64,000 nt of DNA. Source: JBQLZO01 sp052168315. GTDB lineage: Bacteria > Planctomycetota > Phycisphaerae > Phycisphaerales > UBA1924. The position numbers and the translations under genes were made by a program. Under the pieces are notes generated by a model that did not search any database, was not told the DNA's origin, and saw nothing but the letters and a program-made list of their open reading frames with translations. Below are positions 55,969-64,000 of this stretch, piece after piece. The stretch is from NCBI GenBank assembly GCA_052168315.1, contig JBQLZO010000056.1, positions 3,030 to 67,029 of the forward strand, given 5' to 3'. Numbering within the stretch: the stretch's first letter is position 1; every line of letters begins with the position of its first letter.

Positions 55969-56286
55969 CGATACCTCCTGCATCCCGCATGCCCCGATTG
56001 GGGTGGGGCGTGGGGGGACGATACGGCCCGGTTGTCGGCGTGGGAGGGGGCAACGCCCACCGATGCCGCCCCGCCCGCATGCCCTGCTCCGACCGGTGGG
56101 AAAGCCGCTCCCCGATCCGGCCGATGTCCCAGACCGCGTCGGCATCACCACCCGGAGGGCGGTGCGCCCCGCCCGCCCACGCCCGTGCCCCGGCTGGCAC
56201 GCCGCGTGCGGAAGGACCACCACACCGCGATGCGCGCCCGACGGGCCAGCGCACGACGGGATCCGGACGCAAGGAGGCCGCGCCAC
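55969..56286. other. Divergent upstream region of the debranching-enzyme and fliD genes
   Basis: 318 bp. The debranching gene has a clear ribosome-binding sequence; a minus-strand TATCGT at ~56019-56024 is a possible -10. On the plus strand AAGGAGG at 56271-56277 serves fliD. No sigma-28 (TAAA-GCCGATAA) flagellar promoter was recognised. No small gene was found. Confidence 0.4.
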
Positions 56287-59139
56287 ATGGGCATCACCTC
56301 GACCATCGGCCTGTTCTCGGGCATCGACACCGGCTCGCTCATCGGCCAGCTGCTCGCGATCGACTCGCGCCCCAAGATCTTCGCGCAGAACCGCATCGCC
56401 CAGCTCCAGCAGCGGCAGGCCTCCTACCTCTCGATCAACTCCTCGCTCCTCTCGCTCAACACCGCCGCCGGCGCCTTCAGGCTCAACAAGGTCTTCTCGG
56501 CCGCCAACGCCACCTCCTCGGCCCCCGATGTCATCAGCGCCACCGCCTCCAACGGCGCCACCCCCGGCAGCTACACCTTCACCGTCGCCGAACTCGTCTC
56601 CACCCAGCAGCTCATGTCCCGCGGGTTCACCGACACCGACACCACCGGCCTCGGGCTCACCACGCTCTCGTTCGAGAACGCCAAGGCGGGGCTCACCTCC
56701 AAGACCAACCTCGCCGACCTCAACGGCGGCGAGGGCGTCCGCCGGGGCAAGATCGTCCTCTCGGACAACTCCGGCGCCTCGACCACCATCGACCTGTCAA
56801 AGGCCGTGACGATCGACGATGTCCTCGACGCGATCAACAGCCAGACACAGGTCGCCGTCACCGCCGAGGCCGACGGCGACGCCATCCGACTCGTCCACTC
56901 CGGCGGCCAGACCTTCACCGTCGCCAACGCCTTCGGGTCCAACGCCGCCACCGACCTCGGCATCGCCGGAACCTCATCGCTCCAGCTCGGCCAGCAGACC
57001 ATCCAGGGCGCCGACCTGCAGCGCATCTCCGGGCAGACCGCCCTGTCCATCCTCAACGATGGCAACGGCGTCGCCATCCGCCAGGATGTCAATGTCACCG
57101 ACTTCACCATCACCGCCTCCGACGGCTCCGTGCTCAACATCGACCTGGGAACCCAGACCCAGACCGTCGACGATGAGGTCGTGACCATCAACAAGGATGC
57201 GGCCACCATCCAGGATGTCATCGACCGCATCAACGACGCCGCCGCCGCGGCCAACGCCGGCGCCGGAATCGACATCACCGCCGAGATCGCCCCCGACGGG
57301 CTCTCCCTCCGCATCATCGACAACACCGGCGGCCCCGACCCCACCGTCATCACCGACAACGGCACACGCACCGCCGCCAGCGACCTCGGCATCTCCGGCT
57401 CCTTCGCCGGCGGCGTCGTCGACGGGCGGCGCCTCGTCGCCGGGCTCAACTCCACACTCGCCTCCAACCTCAACGGCGGCGCGGGCATCACCGGCTCCAA
57501 CCTCTCCATCACCGACCGCACCGGCTCGGCCACCGGCATCGTCCTCACGGATGCGCAGCGCTCCGGATCCGTCACCGACCTCATCTCCACCATCAACGAC
57601 CAGCTGTTCGCCTCCGGAACCCTCGTCCGCGCCAAGCTCAACGACACCGGCACCGGGCTCTCGCTCGAGGACTACTCCGGCGGCACCGGCAACCTCGTCG
57701 TCAGCGGCGACGCCGCCGAATCGCTCCGCATCGACACCGCCGGCACCGCCTCCAGCACCTTCGACGGCGGGAACCTCCAGAAAAAGTGGATCTCCCGCGG
57801 CACGCTCCTGTCCACACTCAACAACGGCGAGGGCCTGGGCACCGGCACCTTCCGCATCACCGACTCGGCCGGCGAGACCACCACCGTCAATGTCGGCTCG
57901 TCCATGCGCACCGTCGACGACCTGCTCCAGTTCATCAATTCACGCCCCGGCGTCGAGATCGAGGCCCGCGTCAACGAGAACGGCGATGGCATCGAGATCG
58001 TCGACAACGCCGGCGGCGGCGGCAACCTCGTCATCGACGACGAGTCCGGCGCCGTCGCGAAACGACTCCGCATCGAGGGCGAGTTCGAGGCCGACGGCGC
58101 AAACCCACCCGCGGCCAACGGCTCCTACCAGTTCGACTTCGACTTCGAGTCCACCGACACCCTCAAGGATGTCGTCGATGCGATCAACCTCGCCGGCGCG
58201 CCCATGATCGCCAACATCGTCAACACCGGATCGTCCTCCACGCCGTTCCGCATCTCCTTCACCGCCCGCCAGACCGGCGCCGGCGGCGGCGTGCTCATCG
58301 ACTCGGCGGGCTTTGACCTCGGGCTCGAGGAACTCTCCGAGGCCCGCGACGCCGTGGTGTTCTTCGGCAACGCCGATCCCGCCAAGGCCATCCTGCTCAC
58401 CTCCAAGAACAACTCGCTCGAGGGCGTGATCAACGGCGTCTCGCTCCAGCTCAACCAGACCTCCACATCGCCCACCACCGTCACCGTCTCCCCATCGCTC
58501 GAGCAGGCCGAGACCGCCGCGCAGGAGTTCGTCAAGTCCTTCAACGCCGTCATCAGCGCCATCGACAAGGCCGACTTCTTCAACGCCGACACCGAGCAGC
58601 GCGGCCCGCTCCTCGGCGATCAGACCGTCCGCAATATCAGAAGCAAGCTCATCAACACCATCCAGGGACGCCCCAGCGGTGTCGACTCGCAGTACCAGTT
58701 CCTCTTCCAGATCGGCTTCAACCTCGGCAGCGGCAACAAGCTCGAGTTCGACGCCGAGGAGTTCCGCGCCGCGTACGAGAACGACCCCCAGGGCGTCGAG
58801 CAGCTCATCGCCGCCTACGAGCTGGCCCCCAAGGAGCCCATCGAGCTCTCCCCCGGCGTCACCACGCCCAACCTCGAGCCCACCCAGTACAACCGCCAGG
58901 GCGTCGCCGAGATCATCCGTTCCATCGTGGATCAGCTCACCAACTCCGTCGATGGCACGCTCACCAACCGGCGCAACTCCATCGACACCCAGATCGACAC
59001 CCAGGAGCAGCGCATCGAGCGCATCGACCAGCAGCTGGCCACCAAGCGCGCCCGGTACGAGGCCCAGTTCCTCGCCATGGAGCAGGCACTCGCGCAGATC
59101 TCAACCCAGCAGCAGGCCCTGCTCTCGCTGCAGGGATAA
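56287..59139 (+). CDS. fliD: Flagellar filament cap protein FliD, long form
   Basis: 950 residues, roughly twice the size of enterobacterial FliD (~470). The N-terminal FliD_N domain starts 'GLFSGIDTGSLIGQLLAIDS', and the C-terminal FliD_C coiled coil ends with 'QEQRIERIDQQLATKRARYE' and a Gln-rich tail. Between them are at least four copies of a 'flagellin hook IN'-type module: L-x2-LN-x-G-x-G ... I-x-D-x2-G ... IDDVL/VIDRIN, beginning near residues 139, 246, 384 and 502, with a partial one near 600. The modules would form extra domains on the cap surface. AAGGAGG at 56271-56277 supports the ATG. fliS follows after 140 bp; no other flagellar gene lies in the window. Confidence 0.96.
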   Translation: MGITSTIGLFSGIDTGSLIGQLLAIDSRPKIFAQNRIAQLQQRQASYLSINSSLLSLNTAAGAFRLNKVFSAANATSSAPDVISATASNGATPGSYTFTVAELVSTQQLMSRGFTDTDTTGLGLTTLSFENAKAGLTSKTNLADLNGGEGVRRGKIVLSDNSGASTTIDLSKAVTIDDVLDAINSQTQVAVTAEADGDAIRLVHSGGQTFTVANAFGSNAATDLGIAGTSSLQLGQQTIQGADLQRISGQTALSILNDGNGVAIRQDVNVTDFTITASDGSVLNIDLGTQTQTVDDEVVTINKDAATIQDVIDRINDAAAAANAGAGIDITAEIAPDGLSLRIIDNTGGPDPTVITDNGTRTAASDLGISGSFAGGVVDGRRLVAGLNSTLASNLNGGAGITGSNLSITDRTGSATGIVLTDAQRSGSVTDLISTINDQLFASGTLVRAKLNDTGTGLSLEDYSGGTGNLVVSGDAAESLRIDTAGTASSTFDGGNLQKKWISRGTLLSTLNNGEGLGTGTFRITDSAGETTTVNVGSSMRTVDDLLQFINSRPGVEIEARVNENGDGIEIVDNAGGGGNLVIDDESGAVAKRLRIEGEFEADGANPPAANGSYQFDFDFESTDTLKDVVDAINLAGAPMIANIVNTGSSSTPFRISFTARQTGAGGGVLIDSAGFDLGLEELSEARDAVVFFGNADPAKAILLTSKNNSLEGVINGVSLQLNQTSTSPTTVTVSPSLEQAETAAQEFVKSFNAVISAIDKADFFNADTEQRGPLLGDQTVRNIRSKLINTIQGRPSGVDSQYQFLFQIGFNLGSGNKLEFDAEEFRAAYENDPQGVEQLIAAYELAPKEPIELSPGVTTPNLEPTQYNRQGVAEIIRSIVDQLTNSVDGTLTNRRNSIDTQIDTQEQRIERIDQQLATKRARYEAQFLAMEQALAQISTQQQALLSLQG

Positions 59140-59279
59140 GCCCGCCCGAGCCCCGTCCCCCGCCCCCACCGGCCCACCCGCTCCCACCAGTCCGAGGGAG
59201 CGCCACGCCCCGCCCACACCCGCGCCCCGCACGACCGCCGGTCAAGACGCCGCCCCCGCTCGCCGATCGACACCACACG

Positions 59280-59765
59280 ATGGCAATCGATGTGAACAAC
59301 CCGTACTTCCGCACCAAGGTGCTCACCGCCAGCCAGGAGGAACTCCGCCTCCTGCTCATCGATGGGTGCCTCAGGTTCCTCAGGCAGGGGCGCGAGGCCC
59401 TGGCCGCGGCGCAGTGGGAGCAGGTCTACACCAGCCTCTCCTCGGCCAAGGACATCATCCTCGAACTCCTCAGCGCGCTGAACCCCGAGGTCGCGCCCGA
59501 CCTGACCTCCAAGCTCTCCAGCCTCTACACCTGGATGCTCATGACCACCACCGAGGCCAGCTTCAAGAGAGACCCCGAGAAACTCGACGCCGTCATCCAG
59601 ACCATGGAATACGAACGCGAGACCTGGGTCATGCTGATGGAGAAGATCGCCAAGGAGCGCCCCAACGCCGGCGCGAACGCCAACCCAGGCACAACCGCAG
59701 CGCCCGCGCCGGGCAACCCCGGCGCCCCGCCGCAGCAGCGCCGCCCGCTGTCCATCTCCGCCTGA
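59280..59765 (+). CDS. fliS: Flagellar export chaperone FliS
   Basis: 161 residues. The N-terminal 'NPYFRTKVLTASQEELRLLL' and the following helices 'IDGCLRFLRQGREALAAAQW' fit the FliS four-helix bundle that keeps flagellin soluble in the cytoplasm before export. The core ends near residue 125; a Pro/Ala/Gln-rich tail follows, longer than usual. It is the natural partner of fliD, 140 bp downstream on the same strand. No good ribosome-binding sequence is visible, so translation may be coupled or weak. It is convergent with the APH-fold gene (33 bp). Confidence 0.92.
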   Translation: MAIDVNNPYFRTKVLTASQEELRLLLIDGCLRFLRQGREALAAAQWEQVYTSLSSAKDIILELLSALNPEVAPDLTSKLSSLYTWMLMTTTEASFKRDPEKLDAVIQTMEYERETWVMLMEKIAKERPNAGANANPGTTAAPAPGNPGAPPQQRRPLSISA

Positions 59766-59797
59766 TCCCTCAGCCACTCGCCCGGGCCCCGGGGCCC

Positions 59798-60808
59798 TCA
59801 GCCACCGAGCCGGTCGAGCGAAGACTCCAGCACCGACAGCGCTGCGCCCAGGTACGCCGGATGCCCATCCAGGTGCAGGAACGCCGGCGCCGAGGCCGCC
59901 TTGAGCGCCCGCCGGATGTCCGCCAGCTCCAGATAGTCCTCGCCCACCGGCAGCCCCCACCGCTCCCGCGCCGCGCCCAGCCGCGCCACCGGCGATGCAT
60001 CCCGCAGGATCGACCCCCGCGCCCACAGCAGCCGCTCCATGTACACCGCATCCTCTACCCAGTGCCCCGCGTGCACCTCCGCGAAGTCGATCAGCACCAC
60101 CCCCGCCTCGCCCCACGCCGAACCGGCCCCGCGCACCATCGCGTTGCCCGGATGCAGATCGCCGTGGCACCAGGTGTCGACCGAACGCGCACGCCACCGC
60201 GGCACGATCCGGTCCACCAGCGCATCGGCCCGATCGATCGCCCGCACCCACCGGTCGTGCTCGCCCACCGTCGGGTTGTCCTCCAGCGAGCCGATCGCCT
60301 GGCGCAGCAGCGCGTGCCAGTCGAACCGCGCCGAGGGACGCTCGGGCGCGCCCCAGCACTCCGCGCACGCCCGGTAGAACCGCGCCGTCGCGTCGCACAG
60401 CTCCTCGAACACGCCGCCCGGATCGCTCTCCAGCCGCGTCACGATCGGCGAGCCCGGAAGCCGCTCCATCACCGCCCACGCGAAGTCGTACGAGTCCAGC
60501 TCCGTGCCCATCATCACCACGCGCGGCGTCGGCGCAGAGGTCATCCCCAGGTCGCGCAGCGTGCGATACTCGCGCCATCCGATCGGTGACTTGATCACCA
60601 CCTCGCGCTTCGATTCCCACCCCTCCACGGAATCGCTCATCACCTCGGCCGTGGCGAAACCCGTCGCCGCACCGCCGCGCTGCCAGTCCGCGTTGAACCA
60701 CCTGATGTGCGAGAGCTTGCCCCGGCACGCCCGCTCGATCGCAGGCTGCAGCGCACGCCCGAGATCAGAACCCGCAAGCTCGGCTGGGATCGACGCCTGG
60801 CTCGTCAT
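59798..60808 (-). CDS. APH/ChoK-type phosphotransferase
   Basis: 336 residues with the kinase-like aminoglycoside phosphotransferase fold. The catalytic loop is 'TWCHGDLHPGNAMV' (~210, Asp as base and Asn for Mg) and the metal Asp is in 'VVLIDFAEVHAGHWVEDAVY'. A preceding 'RREVVIKSPIGWREYRTLRD'-like region holds the ATP-binding Lys. Members phosphorylate choline, fructosamine, homoserine, antibiotics or small molecules. Nothing here indicates drug resistance, and no neighbour suggests the substrate. The start ATG 60808 has no strong ribosome-binding sequence. Confidence 0.88.
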   Translation of the reverse strand: MTSQASIPAELAGSDLGRALQPAIERACRGKLSHIRWFNADWQRGGAATGFATAEVMSDSVEGWESKREVVIKSPIGWREYRTLRDLGMTSAPTPRVVMMGTELDSYDFAWAVMERLPGSPIVTRLESDPGGVFEELCDATARFYRACAECWGAPERPSARFDWHALLRQAIGSLEDNPTVGEHDRWVRAIDRADALVDRIVPRWRARSVDTWCHGDLHPGNAMVRGAGSAWGEAGVVLIDFAEVHAGHWVEDAVYMERLLWARGSILRDASPVARLGAARERWGLPVGEDYLELADIRRALKAASAPAFLHLDGHPAYLGAALSVLESSLDRLGG

Positions 60809-60889
60809 CGGTGCGATGGCCCCCCATCAACGCTCCGGAACTCGAACCATGGCCCGCCGTCGTGGACGACCCTCATACACTCACACTAC

Positions 60890-61087
60890 AACCGGTTCGT
60901 CCCCGTGTCGAACCATCCGACCCACCCATCGCCCACACCCCAACGCACACCCAACCACACGCCCGCCCACCCACACAGCGCCCACCGCAGCGCCCCATCG
61001 CCATCCTCCACGCCCGCACACGCAGGTTCGTGCGCACAAACCACGCCGTCCAACCCGACGCCCCACCCACCGCCCAACCCGACGCCG
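60890..61087 (+). repeat. G-poor low-complexity tract before the HAD gene
   Basis: About 200 bp rich in CCCA, CACC and ACCC with few G on the plus strand. The in-frame translation continuous with the HAD gene is Pro/Thr/His-rich and looks non-coding. It is the most strand-asymmetric stretch in the window outside the C-tracts. No promoter motif could be placed in it. Confidence 0.45.
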
Positions 61088-62140
61088 ATGCCACCACCCC
61101 AGCAACACGACCAGCAACACGATCATCGCCACGATGATCACCGCAGCGCTCCCCGCCGACCGCTCACCCTCCCGCCCGACCTCGCGCTCCCCACCGACTG
61201 GCAACCTCTGATCAACAACGCCGCCGCGCGCCGACCCTCCTGCGATCTCATCGCCCTCGACCTCGATGGCACGCTCTTCGACCACACCGGGCGCGTCCCG
61301 CCCGAGAACGCCGCCGCCATCGACGCCGCACGCAAGGCCGGCATCGAGGTCGTCATCTGCACCGGACGAGGCTTCCGCGAATCCGCCCACGCCATCGAAT
61401 CCATCAGGGCCTACGAGCCCGCCGCCGGACGATCCGTCGCGCCCATCGTCAACGCCGGCGGCGCCATGATCACCGACGCCTCGGCCGGGCGAACCCTCCA
61501 CCGCTGGTCCATGCAGACCGACCTCGTCGCCGACCTCTGCGACCACTTCGCCGCCCGCGGGCGCGCCCCGCTCCTGCTCAAGGACCGTGATGCCGCCGGG
61601 TTCGACTACCTCGTCATCGACTCCGGACCCATCGAGCCGCCCACCCGATGGTGGTTCGAGCACATGGATGTCAAGGTCAAGTTCGCCGCCTCCCTCGACG
61701 CCGATCCCCACCCCGAGCACACCGTCCGCGTCGGCTTCGCGGCCCACGCCTCGGACATGACCGAGCTCGCACGCTCGCTCGCACACCAGTTCGAGGCCCG
61801 CGTCGCCATGCAGCACTTCGCCGCCGTCTCGGCCAAGGACGCCACCTCCGCCTTCGGCGTCCGCGATGAGACCATCCACCTCCTCGAGGTCTTCGACCCC
61901 CAGGTCAGCAAGTGGACCGCCATCCGCCACATCGCCGCCGAGCACGACATCCCGCGCCACCGCATCGCCGCCATCGGCGATGAGGTCAACGACCGCCAGA
62001 TGATCGAGGGCGCAGCCCTGGGCATCGCAATGGGCAACGCCATCCCACAGATCAAAGACATCGCCCACGCCCACACACGATCGCACGACCAGGCCGGCGT
62101 CGCATGGGCCATCGCCGCCATCCTCTCCAACACCTGGTAA
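61088..62140 (+). CDS. HAD-superfamily Cof-type phosphatase
   Basis: 350 residues from ATG 61088, but the first ~40 residues are His/Pro-rich and the true start could be nearer the core. The motif I is 'LIALDLDGTLFDHTGRVPPE' (Asp58 nucleophile, Asp60), motif II is 'VVICTGRGF' and the final acidic motif 'IAAIGDEVNDRQMIEGAALG' binds Mg. The C2-type cap and 'GDEVND' fit the Cof branch, which dephosphorylates sugar phosphates or cofactors such as FMN/PLP precursors. The substrate is unknown. It is on the plus strand, followed directly by a C-tract. Confidence 0.9.
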   Translation: MPPPQQHDQQHDHRHDDHRSAPRRPLTLPPDLALPTDWQPLINNAAARRPSCDLIALDLDGTLFDHTGRVPPENAAAIDAARKAGIEVVICTGRGFRESAHAIESIRAYEPAAGRSVAPIVNAGGAMITDASAGRTLHRWSMQTDLVADLCDHFAARGRAPLLLKDRDAAGFDYLVIDSGPIEPPTRWWFEHMDVKVKFAASLDADPHPEHTVRVGFAAHASDMTELARSLAHQFEARVAMQHFAAVSAKDATSAFGVRDETIHLLEVFDPQVSKWTAIRHIAAEHDIPRHRIAAIGDEVNDRQMIEGAALGIAMGNAIPQIKDIAHAHTRSHDQAGVAWAIAAILSNTW

Positions 62141-62172
62141 CCCCCCCCCCAACCCCACCCCGTTTTCCCACG
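62141..62172 (+). repeat. C-tract element copy 8
   Basis: Immediately after TAA: ten C, AACCCCACCCC, GTTTTCCCACGG. The TTTTCCC end matches copies 5 and 9. Confidence 0.6.
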
Positions 62173-62303
62173 GCGTGCCGACCGCGAGCGCGCGCACGAC
62201 CGGCGCGAACCGCGTGCACTCAACACAACCACTCCCTGCGCACTCACCCCCGGGCAACGCCGGAACCCCACCTCCCGAAACCACCAACAATCGCCCGCCA
62301 CCC

Positions 62304-62329
62304 AAGGGAAAAGTTGGGGGGGTGGGGGG
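62304..62329 (-). repeat. C-tract element copy 9 (after the porin gene)
   Basis: On the minus strand, directly after the porin stop: C-run, A, C-run, AACTTTTCCCTTGGGT. It is nearly the same as copy 5 at 46864-46895, 15 kb away. Confidence 0.65.
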
Positions 62330-63670
62330 TCAGAACATGAGGTGCATCTGGATGATGATCGCGACCTGTCCGCCATCATCATCGCGCAGCAGCCCGCTGG
62401 CGTTTGCCGGCGAGATCACGCTCGCGCTGTCGCCCTGCGCATCGGGGTACCAGGTCACCTCGCCCGTGAGCTTCGCGGCGTGCCCGCCGGGGATCAGGTA
62501 GTAGTTCACGCCCACGCTGATCGACGAGAAATCATCATCGCCGCCCGTGCGGTCGCCATCCGGGAACACATGCGCGTACCGCGCGATCGCCTCCCACCGC
62601 TCGCTCAGGAACGCGCCGCCCTGCACCATGAACCCCAGGTCCGTCAGCGACTCGTCGTTGCCCTCGAGCGTCCGCCCCAGCAGCGCCGCCATCGCGTTCC
62701 ACCCATCGCCCTCGATCGACGCATCGGCCGTGTACGACCACAGCCGCGCATCGCTCCCCAGCGCCGCCGGCGCGCCCGTCGCGCCGCCCTGCTGCCAGTG
62801 CCCCGCGAGCCCCAGCAGCGCCCCCGTGTCCGCACCGCGGAAGCTCGTCATGTCGCGGTACGCACGCCACCCCGCATCGCCGATGCGCCACTCGCCGCGC
62901 AGCGTCAGAGCCGCATCGCTCGTCGCCGGATCGCCGAAGTCCGAGTTGAACGAGGAACGCCCATCCGTGAACGCAAGCATCGACCTGATCGACTCCCACT
63001 CGCGCGAAACCTGCACCCCCTGCGCATAGTTCATCCGGAACACGCGCGCCGCCACCGAGACCTCGGGGAAAAGCGTCCGCGTCGAAGACACCATGTCAGA
63101 CTCGCGCGTCAACGGCCCCTTGAACTGGCCAATCCGCACCTTCCACCCCTCGGCAACGCCCCAGTCCACATACGCATCGATCAGCTGGAACTCACCCTCG
63201 GGCCCGAAGTCGCCCGCGATCGTGTACGACAGCGGCGCCTCCGGATGCTCCCCGCTCACGATGATCCGCGTCCGCGCATTCACGAACTCAGAGTCCCAAT
63301 CGTCGTCGCCGCGTCCGCCCGCCGCGCCCCCATCCGCGCCGCTGTTCCCGACGAACCGCGTCTGCACCACGCCCGTGATCCGAAGCAGCTGCGAAGCCGG
63401 CGTCGTCGACTGCCACGAGGCACGCGATGCCGCATCGGCCACCGCCGCCTCCACCACCGCCCGCGTCTCATCGACGCTGAGCACCCGCTCACCCACATCC
63501 ACCGCCCCATCCGAACCGTCCGCGCTGACCGCCGCATCGTTCGCCCACGCCGTGCCGCTCAGCATCCCGCCCGCGATCGCACCCATCAACAACGCCCGCG
63601 CTGCCCCGCCAACGCCTCGAACGCTCATGCCTCTGCAGATTCCCATGCCCATGCTCACCACCATCCTCAT
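62330..63670 (-). CDS. Outer-membrane porin, phosphate-selective porin O/P type
   Basis: 446 residues from ATG 63670, with GAGGGG 5 nt upstream. A signal peptide ends near TAWA-ND (~43). A short coiled-coil-like segment ('VDETRAVVEAAVADAASRAS') precedes a beta-barrel of alternating strands: 'LLRITGVVQTRFVGNS', 'FVNARTRIIVSGEH', 'IDAYVDWGVAEGWKVRIGQF' and 'ISVGVNYYLIPGGHAAKLTG'. The chain ends in Phe ('QMHLMF'), the usual signal for outer-membrane assembly. The 'YVDW...GWKVRIGQFKGPLT' segment is typical of OprO/OprP-type porins. It implies a Gram-negative-type outer membrane, which agrees with Planctomycetota. A promoter and a C-tract flank the gene. Confidence 0.9.
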   Translation of the reverse strand: MRMVVSMGMGICRGMSVRGVGGAARALLMGAIAGGMLSGTAWANDAAVSADGSDGAVDVGERVLSVDETRAVVEAAVADAASRASWQSTTPASQLLRITGVVQTRFVGNSGADGGAAGGRGDDDWDSEFVNARTRIIVSGEHPEAPLSYTIAGDFGPEGEFQLIDAYVDWGVAEGWKVRIGQFKGPLTRESDMVSSTRTLFPEVSVAARVFRMNYAQGVQVSREWESIRSMLAFTDGRSSFNSDFGDPATSDAALTLRGEWRIGDAGWRAYRDMTSFRGADTGALLGLAGHWQQGGATGAPAALGSDARLWSYTADASIEGDGWNAMAALLGRTLEGNDESLTDLGFMVQGGAFLSERWEAIARYAHVFPDGDRTGGDDDFSSISVGVNYYLIPGGHAAKLTGEVTWYPDAQGDSASVISPANASGLLRDDDGGQVAIIIQMHLMF

Positions 63671-63726
63671 GCTCGCCCCTCGAAAGCAGCAGCGATCGCA
63701 CACGATCGCCAACGAATTGGGCCGGG

Positions 63727-63756
63727 AGTGTAAAGAACACGCTGAGATCGCGTGAA
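63727..63756 (-). promoter_or_regulatory. Porin gene promoter
   Basis: On the minus strand: TTCACG (63756-63751), 18-bp spacer, TACACT (63732-63727). The -10 equals that of rplK. It leaves a leader of about 50 nt with the GAGGGG ribosome-binding sequence. Confidence 0.6.
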
Positions 63757-64000
63757 TGCTGCCGATGACCCCCGGGCACCCCGCGCCGCCCCAACCCCAT
63801 CTGAACCCGAGGCGCACGCCCGGGCATCCAATCCCTCAGCCACGCGAATACCCCCGCATAGACTCACCTTCGATCGCACCCCTCGCCCTCCCGTGCCCCC
63901 GCCCTCGCCCCTCCTTCGCCCCCTCCTTCGCCCATGCCCCGTGCGCCATTCGACCATCCCCGGGCCACTCCCGACCACCTCCCCAACCCCCACCCCACCC
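63757..64000. other. C-rich end of the window, no gene recognised
   Basis: The last 244 bp are C-rich on the plus strand (runs such as CCCCCTCCTTCG and CCCAACCCCCACC). The tract may be upstream sequence of the porin gene or the 3' end of a gene outside the window. No ORF with credible composition reads through it. Confidence 0.35.

Noticed and set aside
52882..56286. Open frame continuous for over 6 kb leading into fliD
   Set aside because: Only the part from 56287 has FliD features and a ribosome-binding sequence. The upstream part is out of frame with the histone-like gene and antisense to the debranching enzyme, and is Arg/Pro/His-rich. Long open frames are common by chance at this GC content.
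59798..60808. APH-fold gene as an antibiotic-resistance determinant
   Set aside because: The fold is shared by choline, sugar and amino-acid kinases; there is no mobile element, and no resistance-specific motif was seen.

Overview
The window is about 64 kb of high-GC bacterial DNA (close to 70% G+C by eye). It looks chromosomal: core ribosomal-protein and RNA-polymerase genes, no integrase, transposase, phage, CRISPR or tRNA gene was recognised. The secreted proteins point to a planctomycete of the class Phycisphaerae. Three of them end in a dockerin-like doublet (pattern DxNxDGxVxSDDLGxLLxxFG), one carries Cys-rich 'GACC' repeats, and one ends in a PEP-CTERM-like tail.

Layout. 1-2.2 kb: the last three genes of a type II secretion/type IV pilus-like assembly operon. 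2.2-14.8 kb: the transcription/translation block rplK-rplA-rplJ-rplL, then rpoB, a lipoprotein gene, and rpoC, with two recognisable promoters and two intrinsic terminators. 15-19.7 kb: two exported dockerin-type proteins (a subtilase and a Cys-rich repeat protein), each followed by a strong hairpin. 19.8-28.3 kb: SpoVR, a DciA-like protein, a fused two-domain ABC permease, an MFS carrier, a DAGK-DUF389 fusion and HtpX. 29-35.3 kb: three large exported proteins. 35.3-43.1 kb: a minus-strand run with a CPD photolyase, an FeS photolyase, a small membrane protein, a SOUL haem protein, a PRXL2-like thioredoxin-fold protein, an atypical SDR and a CrtI-type desaturase. This reads as a light/photo-oxidation response cluster. 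43.3-52.6 kb: a BFD-like ferredoxin, a PfkB kinase, a GCS2-CBS fusion, an asparagine synthetase with two inserted membrane helices, a PAP2 phosphatase, a HIT protein and leucyl aminopeptidase. 53-63.7 kb: a histone-like Lys/Thr repeat protein, a glycogen debranching enzyme, fliD-fliS, an APH-fold kinase, a HAD phosphatase and an outer-membrane porin.

Four observations go beyond ordinary annotation. (1) The tetranucleotide ACGT is almost absent: three copies were found in a by-eye reading of the whole window, where base composition predicts well over a hundred, and synonymous codons are chosen to avoid it. (2) A C-tract element (C-run, AA, C-run, often then TTTTCCC) recurs immediately after stop codons and twice inside coding regions. 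(3) RpoC has lost three of the four Cys ligands of its second zinc site. (4) A lipoprotein gene separates rpoB from rpoC. The photolyase-SOUL-desaturase run is the best candidate for a multi-gene system that is not fully described.
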